Origin: JBBQQK01 sp038216025
GTDB taxonomy: Bacteria > Patescibacteriota > UBA1384 > XYA2-FULL-43-10 > 1-14-0-10-43-13
Direction: 5' to 3'
Assembly (NCBI GenBank): GCA_038216025.1
Contig: JBBQQK010000010.1
Location: 1-19,950, forward strand
Length of the DNA: 19,950 bases
Position 1 is the first letter of the stretch; every line of letters begins with the position of its first letter. The notes under the pieces were generated by a model. That model saw only the letters and a list, made by a program, of their open reading frames with translations. It was not told where the DNA came from and did no database searches. This document shows positions 6,143-11,768 of the stretch, one piece after another. A program made the position numbers and the translations under genes.

Positions 6143-6688
6143 ATGGACGACTTATATAAAAAAATAGGGGAGTTTATAGAAAAATACCGCTTCTTCATCG
6201 GCGGAGGTTTAGTTATGTTAATAATGATCGGCAGTGGAATCTTGTTGTGGCAGGCGAACTATTCAAAGCCTCACCTAGAGGAAAAATTGGCCTATCAGCA
6301 AGGAAAGATCGATGAACTGACTTCAACGATTTCATCGTTGAAGAATGACAAAACCCAAATATCAAATGACAAATCTCAAATAAATTCCAATGAATCAAAA
6401 GTGATTGCTCCAGAAGAAGGACAAGTTGCAGGAGCTAGTACAAATTCAAGCCAGCCAGCCAGTAAGCCGGTCAGCCAATCAGCACAAAAGGTAAGTGGGA
6501 AAGTGAATATCAACACTGCTACTGTAGCTCAACTCGATACATTGCCGGGAATAGGCGTAACATATGCTCAGCGTATTATTGATTACCGTAACTCAAATGG
6601 TGGTTTCAAATCAGTCGATGAACTTAAGAATGTGAAGGGAATTGGGGACAAGACCTTTGAAAAATTTAAAGACCAAATCACTTTTTAG
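6143..6688 (+). CDS. comEA: Membrane-anchored ComEA-like helix-hairpin-helix protein
   Basis: ComEA-type proteins bind double-stranded DNA at the cell surface during natural transformation. The 181-residue product has a short cytoplasmic N-terminus (MDDLYKKIGEFIEKY). One membrane helix (about 18-36) follows, then a coiled-coil-like stretch (EEKLAYQQGKIDELTSTISS), an S/Q/P-rich linker and a C-terminal helix-hairpin-helix domain (119-181). That domain has VNINTATVAQLDTLPGIG and GGFKSVDELKNVKGIGDKT, the classic ComEA repeat pair. The ATG at 6143 is preferred because an upstream in-frame ATG (6086) lies inside the previous gene's terminator. No Shine-Dalgarno sequence is seen. The KNDKTQISNDKSQINSNES segment comes from an A-rich repeat-like DNA stretch. 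No comEC is in the window. Confidence 0.88.
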   Translation: MDDLYKKIGEFIEKYRFFIGGGLVMLIMIGSGILLWQANYSKPHLEEKLAYQQGKIDELTSTISSLKNDKTQISNDKSQINSNESKVIAPEEGQVAGASTNSSQPASKPVSQSAQKVSGKVNINTATVAQLDTLPGIGVTYAQRIIDYRNSNGGFKSVDELKNVKGIGDKTFEKFKDQITF

Positions 6689-6707
6689 TCTCAAAAAGTA
6701 ATTCTTG

Positions 6708-6736
6708 TTGAAAAAAGCAGGATTTTTCGGTATATT
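6708..6736 (+). promoter_or_regulatory. Promoter of the tRNA-Leu gene
   Basis: TTGAAA (6708-6713), a 17-base spacer and TATATT (6731-6736) form a good sigma-70-like promoter. Its -10 box ends 10 bases before the first tRNA base. Confidence 0.75.
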
Positions 6737-6746
6737 AAACAAGTTC

Positions 6747-6830
6747 GCCTGGGTGGTGAAATGGTATACACGCTAGTCTTAGGAACTAGTGCCGCAAGGC
6801 GTGGAGGTTCGAGTCCTCTCCCAGGCACCA
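6747..6830 (+). tRNA. tRNA-Leu (anticodon TAG, reads CUA and likely other CUN codons)
   Basis: The 84-base gene folds as a class II tRNA. The acceptor stem is GCCTGGG/CCCAGGC. The D arm closes GTG with CAC, and the anticodon stem is CTAGT/ACTAG with loop CTTAGGA (anticodon TAG at 6780-6782). A long variable arm (TGCCGCAAGGCG) and the T arm GGAGG-TTCGAGT-CCTCT follow. The discriminator base is A, as usual for leucine, and the CCA end is encoded. Confidence 0.96.
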
Positions 6831-6867
6831 TTAAAAATTGATCTAGCCTTGCTGGTCAATTTTTAAT
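6830..6867 (+). terminator. Long inverted repeat directly after the tRNA, likely its terminator
   Basis: A perfect 12-base inverted repeat, ATTAAAAATTGA (6830-6841) and TCAATTTTTAAT (6856-6867), encloses a 14-base loop. The stem is A/T-rich, and the U-run lies in its 3' arm. It begins at the last base of the tRNA CCA. Confidence 0.55.
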
Positions 6868-7141
6868 GAAATAGTCAAGTACCTAGTGTTTAATTAATTT
6901 GAAGTTCAAAAAAGTAAAGATAAGCGAAGCTCATCTTTTTTTATTGGGACTCTTAAGCAGGCTTATGATTGATTTTTGTAGGATTATACAATTATGCAAT
7001 GAAAAGACCTGTTTATTAAGGGGTTTTTAATAATTTTTACTCATTAGTATAGTGATAAATTGAAGTTGCTAAGTTGAGGTTCATTCTTATTTGATCAAAA
7101 AGTCAAATTATTCAGAGGTAAGACCTATGAGTTTTGCCTAA
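6868..7141. other. Gene-free spacer with a second terminator-like hairpin
   Basis: No convincing gene is seen in these 274 bases. A hairpin AGATAAGC-GAA-GCTCATCT followed by TTTTTTT (about 6919-6943) looks like a plus-strand terminator. A weak -10-like TATAGT is at 7048-7053, and an AGAGG-preceded four-codon ORF (MSFA) lies at about 7127-7141, directly before the next terminator. These could mark a short RNA, but nothing is firm. Confidence 0.35.
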
Positions 7142-7186
7142 ATACAAAAAGCATCCCTTTTGGTACCAAGGGGATACTTTTTGTAT
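7142..7186. terminator. Bidirectional terminator at the end of the ABC/TPR operon
   Basis: ATACAAAAAGCATCCC and GGGGATACTTTTTGTAT pair around TTTTGGTACCAA, with A-rich and T-rich arms on either side. It works as a stem plus U-run on both strands. The TPR-like gene ends about 35 bases away on the minus strand. Confidence 0.75.
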
Positions 7187-7219
7187 TATTTACTCTATTA
7201 TTTACTCTATTATTTACTC
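7184..7219. repeat. Three tandem copies of a 12-base unit
   Basis: The unit TATTATTTACTC occurs three times without change (7184-7195, 7196-7207, 7208-7219), and a fourth partial copy runs into the stop codon of the TPR-like gene (7222-7224). The array overlaps the terminator edge. Confidence 0.9.
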
Positions 7220-7221
7220 TA

Positions 7222-8019
7222 TTATAATCTTGCTTTGGGTTGACCTTCTTCGTTGAAATCATAATGAAAGCCAAACGGGTCCTCCGGAGTTGCTTTTAGG
7301 ATTTTTCCGGTTACAAGTTCATCTTCGTTTGCAGGATACTTACCGTATTTTTTTTTGTACTCATCGGCGGCTAAGGACAAGAAGTCCAATAATTGGAAGT
7401 GAATTATATATTTTTTTGCTCTTTCTTTGATCACTTCATCCTTTGTATTGTCGTAAATTCCTTTCCATATGTCCAAAGTTTGGGATCGTTTGTCTTTATT
7501 CGACCCAAAATTAGCTGCTATTCGTTTGATATTATCCGGAGCACTTGGGGTGCTAGCAGCCAAATCGAACATTTTCAAAGCCATCTCTTTGTCATTTTTT
7601 TCGAACAAGTAAGTAGTGGCAGCGTAGTAGGACACCCTCCAGTCATCAACTTTATTTTTGATGGCCTTATCGACTAAGGCTAATCCTTGGTTTGTCTGGC
7701 CGATCGTCGGCAATACTAATGAGCCGAAGGCGTAAGGGTAAGAAAATTTAGGATCGAGATCAGACGAGAAGTTCAGGTAATCAACCATTTTGGGATAACC
7801 GTTATCATTTCTGCCACCAAAATATTGAATAGCGCCTAACCACATAAGATCTGCGGCGGCATTGTGGAGACCTAAATCAACGGCTTTAACTAAATCGGGC
7901 CTCAGAACCATCGGTTCAACGTAATCAGCCTTTGCTCTTTGTTGGTCGGAAAGATACTGGGTTGATACTATTCCCAAAAAAAGAAAAGCAACAACCAGTG
8001 ATAAATAAATCTGTTTCAT
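7222..8019 (-). CDS. Membrane-anchored TPR-like protein of the ABC exporter operon
   Basis: The 265-residue product has one N-terminal hydrophobic segment (residues 5-21, VVAFLFLGIVSTQ) that is either an uncleaved anchor or a signal peptide. The rest is predicted outside the membrane. LGLHNAAADLMWLGAIQYFG and the alternating helices that follow (DPKFSYPYAFGSL, WRVSYYAATTYLFEKNDKEMA) resemble TPR-type helical repeats. The C-terminal YKKKYGKYPANEDELV followed by DPFGFHYDF resembles the end segment seen in pseudopilin-like proteins. The start ATG directly follows the permease stop with no gap, so the two are translationally coupled. I infer a periplasmic or surface partner of the exporter. No gene name is certain. 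Confidence 0.75.
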   Translation of the reverse strand: MKQIYLSLVVAFLFLGIVSTQYLSDQQRAKADYVEPMVLRPDLVKAVDLGLHNAAADLMWLGAIQYFGGRNDNGYPKMVDYLNFSSDLDPKFSYPYAFGSLVLPTIGQTNQGLALVDKAIKNKVDDWRVSYYAATTYLFEKNDKEMALKMFDLAASTPSAPDNIKRIAANFGSNKDKRSQTLDIWKGIYDNTKDEVIKERAKKYIIHFQLLDFLSLAADEYKKKYGKYPANEDELVTGKILKATPEDPFGFHYDFNEEGQPKARL

Positions 8020-8781
8020 TTAAATCTCTTGTTTTTTTAGTGAAGTGGCAGCCAACCAGAGTAGAATAATACTGTATAAAGACGAGTAAAGTATTGGATA
8101 GATAATATCGGATCCAGTGGGATGAATGCCATGCACAACGCTATTTCTAATATTGAATTTTTCTAGATTGGGAAGAATGTAATAAACAACATTAGCGAAA
8201 AATTTGGCTAATGCTCCCGAATTTTTAACATAATCAAGAAGAAGGCCAAGCGAATGCCCAATATAAAGAAGAATTATTGAATAGATTGCGCCCGCAAGAG
8301 GCGTTGAAAATGTTGAGAAGAGTATTGCTATAGAGATAAACAGAGCAATCTCAAAAATGAGGAGCAAGATGGACCATAGGGAAAGATAGTCAAAACCGCC
8401 TCCCTTGAAATAGACGACAGCAAGATGAACAATTGTCATCAGTAAAATGTTTAGCGACACACTTGCAAAAAGTCCGAAGAATTTTCCTAACAAAAACTGA
8501 ATTATCGTTACAGGCTTTGAGAGTATAACGTAGAGAGTTCGTTTCTCAATCTCTTTGTATATCAATGAGGTTCCAAGAAAAACAGTAATAATAATGCTGA
8601 AAGCGTATATGCCTGCTAGGCCAAAATCTTTGACTACCTTAACATCTTCGCCAAGAGAGATAGAACCAAAAAATATGGTTGAAAGAAGGAAAAGTAAAGC
8701 GAAAGCAAAAATGCCGTAAAGAATTTTATCGCGGATTGTTTCCTTAAAAGTATTTTTGGCAATTGTTAGTATATTTTTCAT
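8020..8781 (-). CDS. ABC-2 type exporter permease
   Basis: The 253-residue protein begins MKNILTIAKNTFKETIRDKILYGIFAFALLF, the typical opening of ABC-2 permeases, in which an amphipathic segment rich in K/E/T precedes the first membrane helix. About six hydrophobic helices are seen in total. The loop EIEKRTLYVILSKPVTIIQFLLGKF after helix 2 is also typical and probably contacts the ATPase. It lies 7 bases after the ATPase gene and abuts the TPR-like gene, so the three form one operon. The substrate cannot be told from sequence. Confidence 0.88.
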   Translation of the reverse strand: MKNILTIAKNTFKETIRDKILYGIFAFALLFLLSTIFFGSISLGEDVKVVKDFGLAGIYAFSIIITVFLGTSLIYKEIEKRTLYVILSKPVTIIQFLLGKFFGLFASVSLNILLMTIVHLAVVYFKGGGFDYLSLWSILLLIFEIALFISIAILFSTFSTPLAGAIYSIILLYIGHSLGLLLDYVKNSGALAKFFANVVYYILPNLEKFNIRNSVVHGIHPTGSDIIYPILYSSLYSIILLWLAATSLKKQEI

Positions 8782-8788
8782 TTGAACG

Positions 8789-9475
8789 CTACTTGTTTAT
8801 TAATTTTTCTACAAAGGCATCTTCCAGGCTTTTCTTTCCACAAAATGTTTTGACATCTCCTGAATAAATTAATTTTCCTTTGTTTATAATCCCGATCTGA
8901 TCACAAATTTCTTCCACGTCAGAGAGAACATGGGAGTTGAAGAAAATAGTTTTGCCTTCTTTCTTCAGATTTAAAAATATTTCTTTAAATTCTCTTCTGC
9001 CGATCGGGTCAAGTCCGTCTAGCGGTTCGTCAAGAAAGAGGTATTGTGGATCGTTTATTATGGCTTGTGCCAGTCCTAAGCGCTGCTTCATGCCTTTGGA
9101 AAATTCTTGTATTTTCTGATGCATAGCTTTTTCCAGGCCAACTAATTTCAATATATTTTGTATATCCTTGGTTTTATTCTTGAATAATTCCTGCATAAAG
9201 GTCAAAAACTCTTTTGCGGTTAGGTGATCGTAGAAATAAGGATCTTCCGGCATATATCCAATAAGTTCTTTGTTCTTGTTTATTGAACTATTGTTTATTT
9301 CAATAATTCCACACGATGGAGTGGACAAACCAACTAGCATTTTCATTGTAGTGGTTTTGCCGGCACCATTTGGTCCTAAAAAGCCAAAAATTTGGCCTTT
9401 GTTGATAGTAAGGCTAAGGTCTTCGACAATCTTGTCTTTGCTGTAGGTTTTAGATAATTTGGTTATATTTATCAT
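8789..9475 (-). CDS. ABC transporter ATP-binding protein
   Basis: The 228-residue protein has Walker A GPNGAGKT (34-41), the signature FSKGMKQRLGLAQA (125-138), Walker B YLFLDEP (145-151, E150) and the switch histidine in NSHVLSD (H182). It belongs to the single-domain ATPases that pair with ABC-2 permeases. The Q-loop position reads YMPEDPYFYD, so glutamate stands where glutamine is usual; this variant appears in some exporters of this type. First gene of the operon. No Shine-Dalgarno sequence is visible before the ATG, and the upstream 135 bases are a repeat element. Confidence 0.93.
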   Translation of the reverse strand: MINITKLSKTYSKDKIVEDLSLTINKGQIFGFLGPNGAGKTTTMKMLVGLSTPSCGIIEINNSSINKNKELIGYMPEDPYFYDHLTAKEFLTFMQELFKNKTKDIQNILKLVGLEKAMHQKIQEFSKGMKQRLGLAQAIINDPQYLFLDEPLDGLDPIGRREFKEIFLNLKKEGKTIFFNSHVLSDVEEICDQIGIINKGKLIYSGDVKTFCGKKSLEDAFVEKLINK

Positions 9476-9485
9476 TGTTCGGTTT

Positions 9486-9622
9486 TGTCATTCTGAGAGA
9501 AAAGAAGGATTTAGCGAAGCGATAAAATAGTAATTTCTATCATACATTTTACTAGATTTTTCCCACTACGCTCTTTGAGCTACGAGGTACACGGTCAGCC
9601 TAAAATCGGCTCCAGAATGACA
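9486..9622. repeat. TGTCATTCTGAG-type palindromic element upstream of the ABC operon
   Basis: The element starts TGTCATTCTGAGAGAAAAG and ends GGCTCCAGAATGACA, giving inverted ends TGTCATTCTG/CAGAATGACA. Inside are ATTTAGCGAAGCGATAAA and CACTACGCTCTTTGAGC, as often found in dispersed repeats of this kind. It fills the spacer between the ABC ATPase start and 9622, so the operon's promoter may lie within it. Confidence 0.75.
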
Positions 9623-9681
9623 CATTAATAATTATTAATTGTGCAAAATCATTTTAATATGAAATGCAACCATTATGCAAC

Positions 9682-9710
9682 TTCCCAATTGGGAACATTT
9701 CTGGTATAAG
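9682..9710 (+). promoter_or_regulatory. 14-base palindrome at the -35 position before a TATAAG box
   Basis: TTCCCAATTGGGAA (9682-9695) is a perfect palindrome. TATAAG (9705-9710) lies 17 bases after its first hexamer, so the palindrome covers the -35 position. This is the layout of a repressor operator, but no regulator is known here. Confidence 0.35.
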
Positions 9711-9763
9711 TAGTAAAGCAGGATGAGGTGGAGTCGTTGAGTTGAGAATTTTTTGAACCTGAA

Positions 9764-10096
9764 TTGGTTCGGATTAAGGTTCTTGATATTGTGCCAAGCG
9801 GTGATCGGTTTGTCCTTAAAGATCAAGATGGCAAAGAATATTTTCTGGCACTTTCGATGAATGCAAGAAACAGGTTGAATAGCTTGTTGATTGGGCATGG
9901 AAAGCGATGTAGGCGAGTAAGAGAAGGGGGAGAGGATCATACTCGCAAAGAAAGTATCAGAGTACTTTCAAAGAGATCACGAGCAAGTACTATTGGGCGG
10001 CGGCAGAGCCGCCGCCCTAACCTTCTGTCATCCCGTAAACACATTGGCCTTTATATGATAGTAACTTGTACGGGATCCATACTTCCTGGATCCTAA
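9764..10096 (+). CDS. Doubtful short ORF with a beta-rich N-terminal half
   Basis: The frame can start at TTG 9764 or GTG 9791; neither has a good RBS. The first 40 or so residues (VRIKVLDIVPSGDRFVLKDQ, then DGKEYFLALS) read like a real small beta-rich domain. After about residue 47 the composition turns arginine-rich and then runs through a GC hairpin and a repeat element, which is not protein-like. I suspect a short or decayed gene whose true end is near 9930 in another frame. Low confidence that the listed extent is right. Confidence 0.3.
   Translation: MVRIKVLDIVPSGDRFVLKDQDGKEYFLALSMNARNRLNSLLIGHGKRCRRVREGGEDHTRKESIRVLSKRSRASTIGRRQSRRPNLLSSRKHIGLYMIVTCTGSILPGS
9995..10017. repeat. Perfect GC-rich hairpin
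   Basis: GGGCGGCGGC-AGA-GCCGCCGCCC is a perfect 10-base-pair stem with a 3-base loop. It stands out strongly from the AT-rich surroundings. No T-run follows on either strand, so it is not a standard terminator. Confidence 0.85.
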
Positions 10097-10139
10097 ATGA
10101 GTTTATGCAATATAGAATTATTGAGTCTTCAGGATGACA
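10026..10139. repeat. TGTCATCCCG...AGGATGACA palindromic element overlapping the miaA start
   Basis: The element starts TGTCATCCCGTAAAC and ends CTTCAGGATGACA, giving imperfect inverted ends. Inside is GTACGGGATCCATACTTCCTGGATCC. The ATG of miaA (10134) lies within the terminal AGGATGACA, so the repeat supplies the start codon and the bases just before it. Confidence 0.65.
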
Positions 10140-11138
10140 ACTAATAAACGAAAAATCATTGCTATAGTTGGTCCTACTGCATCTGGAAAAACAGCAATAG
10201 GAGTAAAACTGGCGAAAGAGTTCAATGGTGAGATTATCTCGGCGGATTCTCGCCAGGTTTTTCGTGGACTGGATATCGGTACGGGCAAGGATTTGGCTGA
10301 GTATCATGGCGTCAAATATCACATGATTGACATCAAGGATCCAGGAGAGAAATTCTCTCTGTTTGATTATTTGCCTCTAGCCAGAGCGGCCATTTCGGAC
10401 ATATTTTCAAGAGAAAAAGTACCCATTATAGTTGGAGGAACAGGGCTATATGTACAAGGTTTAGTTGAAGGTTTTAAATTAAGTCGGAAGTCGCCCGTCT
10501 CGCCTTCGGTTTGCCAAGGTGGAAAAGTCGAAAGTGGAAAGTACACTAGGGAAGAACTTGAAAAACTGACTATTGAGGAATTAAATAATTTGCTTATAGA
10601 ACTAGATAAAAAAGTTTACGATGAACTTGCTGATAAGAAAAACCCTCATAGATTAATCCGGGCGATAGAAAGGTCACAAGAAGGTATCGTGACGACAAAA
10701 GAAAAGCCTGATTTTGACGTACTCCAAATTGGGCTTTTCTGGCCGAAAGAAATATTAGATAAAAGAATTGATAAAAGGGTGGACGATAGATTTGAGCAAG
10801 GGATGTTAGAGGAAGTGAATGGTCTTCTGAATACAGGTGTTGACCCGGAGTGGCTTATGAGTTTGGGACTTGAATATAGAGTGATCACTAATTATGTTTT
10901 GAGCAATCTCCTTGAAGAATCTAGTGAACAAAGTGAGCGTGAGGCCTTGCGGCCTAGATCCTTTGATGATCAAAATTATAGAAATTCAAAACAATATATA
11001 GAGATGGTCTCTTTACTCAAGACAAAGTCTCATCAATATGCCAAGCGGCAAATAACTTGGTTCAAGCGTTTCCCAGAGATAGTTTGGGAAAATGACTATG
11101 AGAAAATTAGGGGAAGTGTGTCTGATTATTTGAAGTAA
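10134..11138 (+). CDS. miaA: tRNA dimethylallyltransferase MiaA
   Basis: MiaA adds a dimethylallyl group to N6 of A37 in tRNAs that read codons starting with U. The 334-residue protein shows the P-loop GPTASGKT (13-20), IISADSRQVFRGLDIGTGK (34-52), YHMIDIKDPGEKFSLFDY, VGGTGLYVQGLVEGF and KKNPHRLIRAIER. QYAKRQITWFKRF near the C-terminus is also typical. The start is ATG 10134, since KRKIIAIVGPTASGKT follows at once and no earlier start fits. Two segments are extra to the usual 300-315 residues: about 116-138 (SRKSPVSPSVCQGGKVESGK) and about 259-284 (ESSEQSEREALRPRSFDD). Both coincide with repeat-like DNA. The catalytic regions are intact. Confidence 0.95.
   Translation: MTTNKRKIIAIVGPTASGKTAIGVKLAKEFNGEIISADSRQVFRGLDIGTGKDLAEYHGVKYHMIDIKDPGEKFSLFDYLPLARAAISDIFSREKVPIIVGGTGLYVQGLVEGFKLSRKSPVSPSVCQGGKVESGKYTREELEKLTIEELNNLLIELDKKVYDELADKKNPHRLIRAIERSQEGIVTTKEKPDFDVLQIGLFWPKEILDKRIDKRVDDRFEQGMLEEVNGLLNTGVDPEWLMSLGLEYRVITNYVLSNLLEESSEQSEREALRPRSFDDQNYRNSKQYIEMVSLLKTKSHQYAKRQITWFKRFPEIVWENDYEKIRGSVSDYLK
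10480..10545 (+). repeat. Repeat-like insertion in miaA (first)
   Basis: This stretch includes GTCGGAAGTCGCCCGTCTCG and GGAAAAGTCGAAAGTGGAAA. It encodes about 22 residues between VEGFKLS and the conserved TREELEKLT region. The AAAAGTCGAAAGTGG part resembles the short repeat in mnmA. Confidence 0.5.
10910..10975 (+). repeat. Repeat-like insertion in miaA (second)
   Basis: The stretch has the small palindrome AGGCCTTGCGGCCT and CTAGATCCTTTGATGATC. It encodes about 22 residues (EESSEQSEREALRPRSFDDQ) in the loop between GLEYRVITNY and the QYIEMVSLLK helix, where MiaA proteins usually have about five residues. Its family is not clear. Confidence 0.45.
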
Positions 11139-11210
11139 ATATAGTCTATTTTCTCAGTGATTCTATGGAGAGTTCAAAAGCCTTTTTCAATAGTAGGGCG
11201 CTAAATCTAT

Positions 11211-11243
11211 AAGGAGCACCCACCTCTTGGCTGTGCTCCTTTT
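11211..11243 (+). terminator. Terminator of miaA, at the convergence with atpC
   Basis: AAGGAGCAC (11211-11219) pairs with GTGCTCCTT (11233-11241) around a 13-base loop and is followed by more Ts and an A-run. It lies 72 bases after the miaA stop and ends six bases before the atpC stop on the other strand. Confidence 0.75.
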
Positions 11244-11248
11244 AAAAA

Positions 11249-11665
11249 TTATTTATACTTTTTTCTTCTTTTTAACAAGTTCAACATCGCAAGTTGTTTC
11301 TCAAGGTGGGCGAGGGCATCTGCATATTCAACATCATCTTCTGCGTTGGCCATCAAATGCTCAGCATGTTTTTTGGCTTCCTCTATTTTCAATTGGTCAA
11401 GTGTGTCAATGTCTTCGGCACTATCAGCCAGTATTTTGACTGAGTTGTTTGCTATTTCAACTACTCCGCCTTCCGTTGCCAGGGTGTGTTCTTTTCCATT
11501 GATTTGAAGGCGTATTTCTCCGGGAGCAAGAAGAGAAATAAGGGGTTCGTGATTTGGCAGAATTGTAATTTCGCCATCGGGGGTGGGAAGAGAAGCCGAA
11601 ATGGCCTCTACTTCATAAATAACACCTTTGGGCGATATTAATTTTAACTTGAAGTTATTATTCAT
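11249..11665 (-). CDS. atpC: ATP synthase F1 subunit epsilon
   Basis: The epsilon subunit links the rotor shaft to the c-ring and inhibits ATP hydrolysis. The 138-residue protein has the N-terminal beta-sandwich hallmarks KLISPKGVIYEVEAISASLP, TPDGEITILPNHEPLIS and LAPGEIRLQ. LATEGGVVEIANNSVKILAD and a C-terminal two-helix region (IEEAKKHAEHLMANAEDD, LAHLEKQLAMLNLLKRR) follow. Length is usual. It is the last gene of the operon, 103 bases after atpD, and has no visible Shine-Dalgarno sequence. Confidence 0.95.
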   Translation of the reverse strand: MNNNFKLKLISPKGVIYEVEAISASLPTPDGEITILPNHEPLISLLAPGEIRLQINGKEHTLATEGGVVEIANNSVKILADSAEDIDTLDQLKIEEAKKHAEHLMANAEDDVEYADALAHLEKQLAMLNLLKRRKKYK

Positions 11666-11768
11666 TTATCGTTTTCCATTTCTCAATTTTCATTTATTTT
11701 TCATTTGTTCATTTGCCATTCAATTGTTAAATAATTAATTGTTAAACGATCAATCGTTAAATGAAAAA
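11666..11768. repeat. Low-complexity CATTT-type spacer between atpD and atpC
   Basis: The spacer is made of words such as AATTTTCATTTATTT, TTCATTTGTTCATTTGCCATT and TTAATTGTTAAACGATCAAT. It also holds a small inverted repeat AACGAT-CA-ATCGTT near 11744-11757. The 15-base word AATTTTCATTTATTT also occurs in the atpG-atpD spacer. F1 genes are usually much closer together. Confidence 0.6.

Noticed and set aside
6965..7030. Plus-strand 21-codon ORF starting MIDFCRIIQLC
   Set aside because: It has no Shine-Dalgarno sequence and no promoter, and its length is within chance expectation.
7184..7219. CRISPR array
   Set aside because: The 12-base units are directly adjacent without spacers, and no cas genes are present.
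9635..9940. 101-codon minus-strand ORF across 9635-9940
   Set aside because: No RBS, no recognisable motif and biased low-complexity composition. It is antisense to the more protein-like beta-rich plus-strand segment.
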